From assembly GCA_965220935.1 (NCBI GenBank), contig OZ244857.1, forward strand, positions 2,108,001-2,172,000: 64,000 nucleotides of DNA, read 5' to 3'. The notes under the pieces are model-generated. The model had not been told where the DNA came from and searched no databases. It worked only from the letters and a program-made list of their open reading frames with translations. Positions 63,250 to 64,000 of this stretch are shown in pieces. The position numbers and the translations under genes were made by a program. Every line of letters starts with the position of its first letter. The stretch's first letter is position 1. This DNA is from Bin80 sp965220935 (GTDB taxonomy: Bacteria > Bacteroidota > Rhodothermia > Rhodothermales > Bin80).

Positions 63250-64000
63250 TTAAATTCCAGTGTAGGGCGTCTTGAGGTATTGACGCGCATTGGTTTGGCT
63301 TGATCCCCAGCGTTTCATCCTTAAAACTTCTTCATAGCGTGCAATTGCTCGTTGACGCTGTCCCAACAAATCATAAGCAATTCCCTGATTGAGTCGCCCT
63401 GCTACCTTAAAGTAGCTGTCACTGTCTAATCTTGCTGTCAGTGCCTCAAGAGATAAGAGATCAATCAAGGCCTCCTCTGCTTCACCGCGAGTGATATGGG
63501 ATCTAGCGAGAAAGTAAAGCGCCTGCTCTGCCATTGATGGTGTATAGCCTGTTTCCTGGGCTTTATAGCGCTTCAGAACATCTTCAAACACAGCATCTGA
63601 TACCTGCCACTGATGCCAACTTGCATAGATACGGCCTTCTAAGGTATGGAAAAAAGAATTTCTAGGATATCGAGTACGAAGCCATGATATTTGCTGAACA
63701 CAATCCTGAAAGTTTTTCTCATATAGATAATTGATCTGAACAAGAAAATACATCGCTTCGGTCTGGAAGTAATATCCATTTCTAGCCGTTTGATGAAGCT
63801 CGTCCAGCCCACCCTGACGGTCTCCAGGAGGTAAAAATGCTGTAATTGGACGCAGGAATGGATATCGGCTGGGAATCAATGCTGCGTAATACCGATAAAG
63901 CGCCCGCCCTAAGATATAATCATCGTTCGTTGAATCTGCATCTGCAACATCTAACACATAACCCATAGCGCGCCTCCCATCAGCGGCTGACCGAATCCAG
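63250..64000 (-). CDS. TPR-like repeat protein, N-terminus outside the window
   Basis: The frame (238 residues from ATG 63966) continues open to the window edge (WIRSAADGRRA precedes the ATG), so the start shown is internal. Helical repeats of TPR type are visible: ARNGYYFQTEAMYFLVQINY, FFHTLEGRIYASWHQWQVSD, AEQALYFLARSHITRGEAEE and RLNQGIAYDLLGQRQRAIAR. The stretch DSTNDDYILGRALYRYYAAL resembles Iml2/TTC39-like outer-membrane-associated proteins. Its role is unknown. It is on the same strand as the ATPase array, about 160 bp upstream of the frame of copy 4. Confidence 0.7.
   Translation of the reverse strand, partial: WIRSAADGRRAMGYVLDVADADSTNDDYILGRALYRYYAALIPSRYPFLRPITAFLPPGDRQGGLDELHQTARNGYYFQTEAMYFLVQINYLYEKNFQDCVQQISWLRTRYPRNSFFHTLEGRIYASWHQWQVSDAVFEDVLKRYKAQETGYTPSMAEQALYFLARSHITRGEAEEALIDLLSLEALTARLDSDSYFKVAGRLNQGIAYDLLGQRQRAIARYEEVLRMKRWGSSQTNARQYLKTPYTGI

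Overview
The window looks like a chromosomal piece of a Bacteroidota bacterium, probably from the Rhodothermia/Balneolia side of the phylum. The signs are: (i) three secreted proteins with the type IX secretion C-terminal sorting domain (NYPNPF signature); (ii) a TonB-dependent receptor with an N-terminal carboxypeptidase-regulatory-like domain; (iii) menaquinone genes menA/menB and a RicT-type PSP1 protein; (iv) a tRNA promoter that matches the Bacteroidota consensus TTTG-N20-TANNTTTG exactly. The affiliation below phylum level is inference.

Layout. 1-2116: minus-strand operon for a bacterial ubiquitin-like system (two-domain multiubiquitin protein, cysteine-less E2-like protein, JAB protease fused to a ThiF/E1 domain). 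The E1 reading frame is broken at a TAATG junction and continues in another frame to the window edge. 2688-4346: a TerB_N-type gene that seems to have lost its C-terminal half, followed by about 1 kb of decayed DNA with an IstB relic. 5374-7909: purB, an ECF sigma factor and an Lrp/AsnC regulator. 8509-8582: a CAT-anticodon tRNA. 8924-14535: a giant, GC-rich, 15-repeat fibronectin type III surface protein whose signal-peptide-like start is separated from the main frame by a run of ten C, a candidate phase-variation switch that reads as OFF here. 14952-24623: a membrane protein, pdxH, ppk1, and a TonB receptor / secreted beta-helix protein / Na-phosphate symporter cluster that together suggest phosphate handling.

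24996-32017 is a mobile-element island: two near-identical copies of an IS1634-like element carrying the same frameshifts, an ISL3-like element with clear inverted repeats, a truncated DDE transposase, and the orphan C-terminus of a type I methyltransferase (hsdM). 32251-40225 returns to housekeeping: a 2-oxoacid dehydrogenase E2, a Gfo/Idh/MocA oxidoreductase, and an overlapping minus-strand run of an NAD-dependent epimerase, scpA, scpB, an RluB-type pseudouridine synthase and guaB. 40822-43287 encodes a secreted protein with about 14 WD40 blades. 45291-49336 holds thrC, thrB (apparently starting at CTG), a TIGR04282 glycosyltransferase and a cysteine desulfurase. 50004-57509 holds a tRNA-Ala, an SSS symporter, a GroES-like protein, a tRNA-Met, holB, ricT, menA, menB and a DinB protein.

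58023-63092 is a tandem array of four paralogous P-loop ATPases built as mosaics: near-identical blocks with an exact 1254-bp period alternate with unrelated variable segments and sharp breakpoints. A fifth, decayed copy lies at 44729-44917. With the ubiquitin-like operon and the poly-C surface protein, this array is the best candidate for undescribed biology here. The window ends in a TPR-like protein that runs off the edge.
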